A DNA stretch of 62,631 bases. Origin: Acidovorax sp. MR-S7 (lineage in GTDB: Bacteria; Pseudomonadota; Gammaproteobacteria; Burkholderiales; Burkholderiaceae_C). Every line of letters begins with the position of its first letter. Position 1 is the first letter of the stretch. Made by a program: the position numbers and the translations under genes. Where the stretch lies: positions 36,694 to 99,324 of the forward strand of contig NZ_DF238917.1 of the NCBI RefSeq assembly GCF_000400995.2. The letters are read 5' to 3'. This document shows positions 60,041 through 62,631 of the stretch, piece by piece. The notes below the pieces were generated by a model, which worked only from the letters and a program-made list of their open reading frames with translations, did no database searches and was not told the DNA's origin.

Positions 60041-60974
60041 CTGCATGTTCCTGCACCAGGCAGCGCTGGAACGCCTGCGCCGCGCGGCTGGGCTCGGGCG
60101 AGCGCCGCACCAGGCTCACGAAGCGGCAGTCGTAGCGGAACGCCTCGGGCCGCACGGCGCGCATGCGGCCCTGGCGCTCGAAGCCTTCGGCGTAATGGTC
60201 GGGCAGGAAGCCGAGGAAGCGCCCCGACAGCACCAGCGTGGCGATCGACTCCTGGTCGAAGCCCGTGGCGCTGCGCGTCAGGCGCGCCTCGTGGCTCAGC
60301 TCCATGTTGGGCGAGTGGTAGCCCAGGCCGGCGAAGGGGTAGCGGCGCACGGCGTCCCAGTCCAGCCCTGCGGGGAGCGCGTCGAACAGCGGGTGGCCCG
60401 CGCCGCAGTAGAGCAGCATGGTTTCGCCGAACAGGTCCGCATAGACCAGGCTCTGCGAGCTGCGGTGCGCGGGAATGATGCCCACCTGGTAGCTGCCGTC
60501 GATCACGCCGCGCTCGATGGCGTTGATCGAGCCCACGTGCAGCTGCAGCTGCACGTGCGGCGCCTCGGCGGCGAAGGCGGCGATGGCCGCGTCGATGTGC
60601 GCGGCCGGGTTGCTGGCCGTCTTGTCGAACACCGCCACGGCGAGCTGCCCGCCCATGCGCGCATGGATGTCGTCGATGCTGCCCAGGAACCCCCGCACCG
60701 AGGCCAGCAGGCGCAGCGTTTCCTCGTAGACGCGCTGCCCCTCGGGCGTGAGCGCGAAGCCCGCGCGGCCGCGTCGGCACAGGGTCAGGCCCAGGCGCGT
60801 TTCCAGGTCCTTCACGTGACGGCTCACGGTGCTGGTGCCGATGTTCAGCTCCAGCTCCGCCGCGGCCATGCCGCCGCACTCGACCACGGCCTTGAAGACC
60901 TGCAGCAGGCGCAGGTCCATGTCGGAGAGCTGGCCCAGCACGGCGCGCTGGCGGGAGGGGGCTTTTACTTGCAT
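60033..60974 (-). CDS. LysR-family transcriptional regulator
   Basis: 313 aa from ATG 60974 (MQVKAPSRQRAVLGQLSDMDLRLLQVF). HTH in FKAVVECGGMAAAELELNIGTSTVSRHVKDLE, then an effector-binding domain (GQLAVAVFDKTASNP). It diverges from the omega-amino acid aminotransferase gene and is very probably its activator, like BauR-type regulators of beta-alanine and polyamine-derived amino acid use (inference). The final codons are supplied by palindromic element copy 7. Confidence 0.92.
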   Translation of the reverse strand: MQVKAPSRQRAVLGQLSDMDLRLLQVFKAVVECGGMAAAELELNIGTSTVSRHVKDLETRLGLTLCRRGRAGFALTPEGQRVYEETLRLLASVRGFLGSIDDIHARMGGQLAVAVFDKTASNPAAHIDAAIAAFAAEAPHVQLQLHVGSINAIERGVIDGSYQVGIIPAHRSSQSLVYADLFGETMLLYCGAGHPLFDALPAGLDWDAVRRYPFAGLGYHSPNMELSHEARLTRSATGFDQESIATLVLSGRFLGFLPDHYAEGFERQGRMRAVRPEAFRYDCRFVSLVRRSPEPSRAAQAFQRCLVQEHAGV

Positions 60975-61062
60975 AGATTGGCAAGTGAACGTGGATATTT
61001 GTTGCTTCAACGGATTATGGCCGGGACCACAATGCGCGCATTCCCTTTCACGGAGAGCCGCC

Positions 61063-62418
61063 ATGTCTTTTGCCGTCATCGACGAAACCACCTCCTCCCC
61101 GCGCATGGACGCCGCCTGGCTCGACGCGCACTGGATGCCCTTCACGGGCAACCGCAACTTCAAGGCCAAGCCGCGCATGATCGTGGGCGGCCAGGGCGCC
61201 TACTACACCGATTCGGAAGGCCGCAAGATCTTCGACGGCCTCTCGGGCCTGTGGTGCTCGGGGCTGGGCCACGGCCGCACCGAGGTGGCGCAGGCCATCG
61301 GCAAGGCGGCCGCCACACTGGACTACGCGCCCGCGTTCCAGTTCGGCCACCCGGCCTCGTTCGAGCTGGCCAACCGCATCAAGGACCTGACGCCCGCGGG
61401 CCTGGACTACGTGTTCTTCACCGGCTCGGGCTCCGAGGCGGCCGACACCTCGCTCAAGATGGCCCGCGCCTACTGGCGCGCCAAAGGCCAGGCCGGCAAG
61501 ACGCGCCTGATCGGCCGCGAGAAGGGCTACCACGGCGTGAACTTCGGCGGCATCTCGGTCGGCGGCATGGTGGGCAACCGCAAGACCTTCGGCCAGACGG
61601 TGGAGGCCGACCACATCCCCCACACGCAGCCGCCCGTGGGCTCGTTCCACAAGGGCATGCCCGACATCGACGGCCGGGCCCTGGCCGACAAGCTGCTGGA
61701 TGTGATCGCGCTGCACGACGCGAGCAACATCGCCGCCGTGATCGTGGAGCCGTTCTCCGGCTCGGCCGGCGTGGTCATTCCGCCCCAGGGCTACCTGCAG
61801 CGCCTGCGCGAGATCTGCACGCAGAACAACATCCTGCTGATCTTCGACGAGGTCATCACCGGCTTCGGTCGCTGCGGCGGCTGGACGGGCGCCGAGGTGT
61901 TCGGCGTGACGCCCGACATCATGAACTTCGCCAAGCAGGTGACGAATGGCGCCCAGCCGCTGGGCGGCTGCGTCGCCACCAAGGAGATCTACGACACCTT
62001 CATGGCGCAGGGCGGCCCCGAGTACATGCTCGAATTCCCCCACGGCTACACCTACTCCGCCCACCCCGTGGCCTGCGCGGCGGGCAACGCGGTGCTCGAC
62101 ATCCTGCAGAAGGAAGACATGCCTGGGCGCGTGAAGGCGCTGTCGCCCTTCTTCGAGAAGGCCGTGCACAGCCTCAAGGGCGCCAAGCACGTGGCCGACA
62201 TCCGCAACTACGGCCTGGCCGCGGGCTTCACCATCGCGTCGCTGCCGGGCGAGCCCGCCAAGCGCCCCTACGAGGTCGCGATGAAGTGCTGGGACAAGGG
62301 CTTCTACGTGCGCTACGGCGGCGACACGATCCAGATCGCACCCCCGTTCATCAGCACCGAGGCGGAGATCGAGCGCTTGGTGAACGCACTGGGCGACGCG
62401 CTGGCCGAGACCGCCTGA
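61063..62418 (+). CDS. Omega-amino acid:pyruvate aminotransferase (beta-alanine--pyruvate transaminase)
   Basis: 451-aa class III PLP aminotransferase with a CGGAG ribosome-binding site about 8 bp upstream. PLP binds at TGSGSEAADTSLKMARAY; Asp262 in LLIFDEVITGFGR contacts the pyridine nitrogen; Lys291 in NFAKQVTNGAQPLG forms the Schiff base. HWMPFTGNR near the N-terminus is typical of the omega-APT subgroup. It converts beta-alanine (or similar omega-amines) and pyruvate to malonate semialdehyde and alanine. The mmsA gene that follows would oxidise the semialdehyde to acetyl-CoA, giving a complete two-step route. Confidence 0.95.
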   Translation: MSFAVIDETTSSPRMDAAWLDAHWMPFTGNRNFKAKPRMIVGGQGAYYTDSEGRKIFDGLSGLWCSGLGHGRTEVAQAIGKAAATLDYAPAFQFGHPASFELANRIKDLTPAGLDYVFFTGSGSEAADTSLKMARAYWRAKGQAGKTRLIGREKGYHGVNFGGISVGGMVGNRKTFGQTVEADHIPHTQPPVGSFHKGMPDIDGRALADKLLDVIALHDASNIAAVIVEPFSGSAGVVIPPQGYLQRLREICTQNNILLIFDEVITGFGRCGGWTGAEVFGVTPDIMNFAKQVTNGAQPLGGCVATKEIYDTFMAQGGPEYMLEFPHGYTYSAHPVACAAGNAVLDILQKEDMPGRVKALSPFFEKAVHSLKGAKHVADIRNYGLAAGFTIASLPGEPAKRPYEVAMKCWDKGFYVRYGGDTIQIAPPFISTEAEIERLVNALGDALAETA

Positions 62419-62423
62419 TCTTC

Positions 62424-62473
62424 ATTTTTGATAGCTGCCAGCGCTTGCCCAGCAAGCGCTGGAGGCACTTTTG
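62424..62473. repeat. Palindromic element copy 8
   Basis: TTTTTGATAGCTG then CCAGCGCTTG-CCCAG-CAAGCGCTGG (62438-62462), ending AGGCACTTTTGA. The perfect 10-bp stem is the same as in the intragenic copy 4. It fills the gap between the aminotransferase and mmsA, inside what should be one operon. Confidence 0.8.
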
Positions 62474-62485
62474 ACCATTCATTCC

Positions 62486-62631
62486 ATGCACAACGACCAA
62501 TCCGTGACCCAGACCGTCGGCCACCTGATAGACGGCCAGCTCGTGGCCGACACCGAGCGCACCCAGCCGGTGTTCAACCCCGCCACCGGCCAGTCCTCGC
62601 TGAACGTGGCCCTGGCCAGCCAGGCCACCGT
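62486..62631 (+). CDS. mmsA: Methylmalonate-semialdehyde dehydrogenase (CoA-acylating), N-terminal fragment
   Basis: The first 48 residues from ATG 62486 (MHNDQSVTQTVGHLIDGQLV) are present; the window edge cuts the rest. VGHLIDGQLVADTERTQPVFNPATGQ is the usual N-terminus of MmsA-type aldehyde dehydrogenases, which turn malonate or methylmalonate semialdehyde into acetyl- or propionyl-CoA. A TTG 15 bp upstream is also in frame. Placement after the omega-aminotransferase supports beta-alanine catabolism. The catalytic Cys is outside the window. Confidence 0.85.
   Translation, partial: MHNDQSVTQTVGHLIDGQLVADTERTQPVFNPATGQSSLNVALASQAT

Overview
The window is high-GC DNA with dense, tightly packed genes and looks like a chromosome segment of a Comamonadaceae betaproteobacterium (Acidovorax / Alicycliphilus / Comamonas type). 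Pointers are the five Bug-family (TctC-like) solute-binding proteins, the abundance of CaiB/BaiF CoA-transferases with LysR and IclR regulators, and short dispersed palindromes of a kind I associate with that family. No rRNA, tRNA, CRISPR array, IS element, prophage or integrase is visible. No gene-free stretch exceeds about 190 bp. Both edges cut genes: a CocE/NonD hydrolase at the left and methylmalonate-semialdehyde dehydrogenase at the right.

Layout. (1) 1-3797: CocE-like hydrolase and Bug protein, divergent from a LysR regulator. (2) 3754-10006: Nudix hydrolase, a Fur-box-preceded FepA/CirA-type receptor with a lone siderophore-binding protein, then a copper pair (DUF2946 protein and OprC/NosA-type receptor with CxxxM and HxM ligand motifs). 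(3) 10117-30839: a CoA-ester catabolism region. It holds a thioesterase, IclR, an operon of acyl-CoA synthetase / MaoC dehydratase / CaiB / Bug, riboflavin synthase and GNAT, and two related modules in which an IclR gene diverges from a CaiB gene. Each module carries an acyl-CoA dehydrogenase and a Bug gene; one also has a PaaG-like enoyl-CoA isomerase, a nitronate monooxygenase, an acrylyl-CoA reductase type enzyme and an alpha-methylacyl-CoA racemase-like protein. (4) 30836-34497: LysR divergent from Bug plus a gamma-glutamyltransferase-like enzyme, repeating the logic of region 1.

(5) 34511-37950: metallo-beta-lactamase fold hydrolase, EamA exporter, LysR, hemerythrin-like protein. (6) 38048-43829: PhoPQ-like two-component system, two PepSY proteins, a membrane ferric-reductase-like flavoprotein, and an NfeF/NfeR (YqjH/YqjI)-like siderophore-interacting protein with its PadR regulator and a clear operator. 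(7) 43915-57002: a long minus-strand run of SPFH protein, DUF4178 protein, DUF350 protein, Fur-boxed TonB receptor, membrane-fused spermidine-synthase-like protein, MHYT hybrid kinase, HD-GYP regulator and FAD amine-oxidase-like lipoprotein. I read this as a polyamine/membrane system interrupted by other genes, and consider it the best candidate for an under-described system here. (8) 57190-59934: DUF2061, a coupled DUF6502-DUF5666 pair behind a 29-bp palindrome, and a solitary flagellar-rod-like protein. (9) 60033-62631: LysR divergent from omega-amino acid:pyruvate aminotransferase and mmsA.

At least eight copies of one palindromic element (core GATAGCTGC...GCGCTT-loop-AAGCGC...GAGGC) are scattered through the window, two of them inside the coding sequence of the FAD oxidoreductase. 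Two other repeat-like structures lie at 24119-24277 and 43190-43300.
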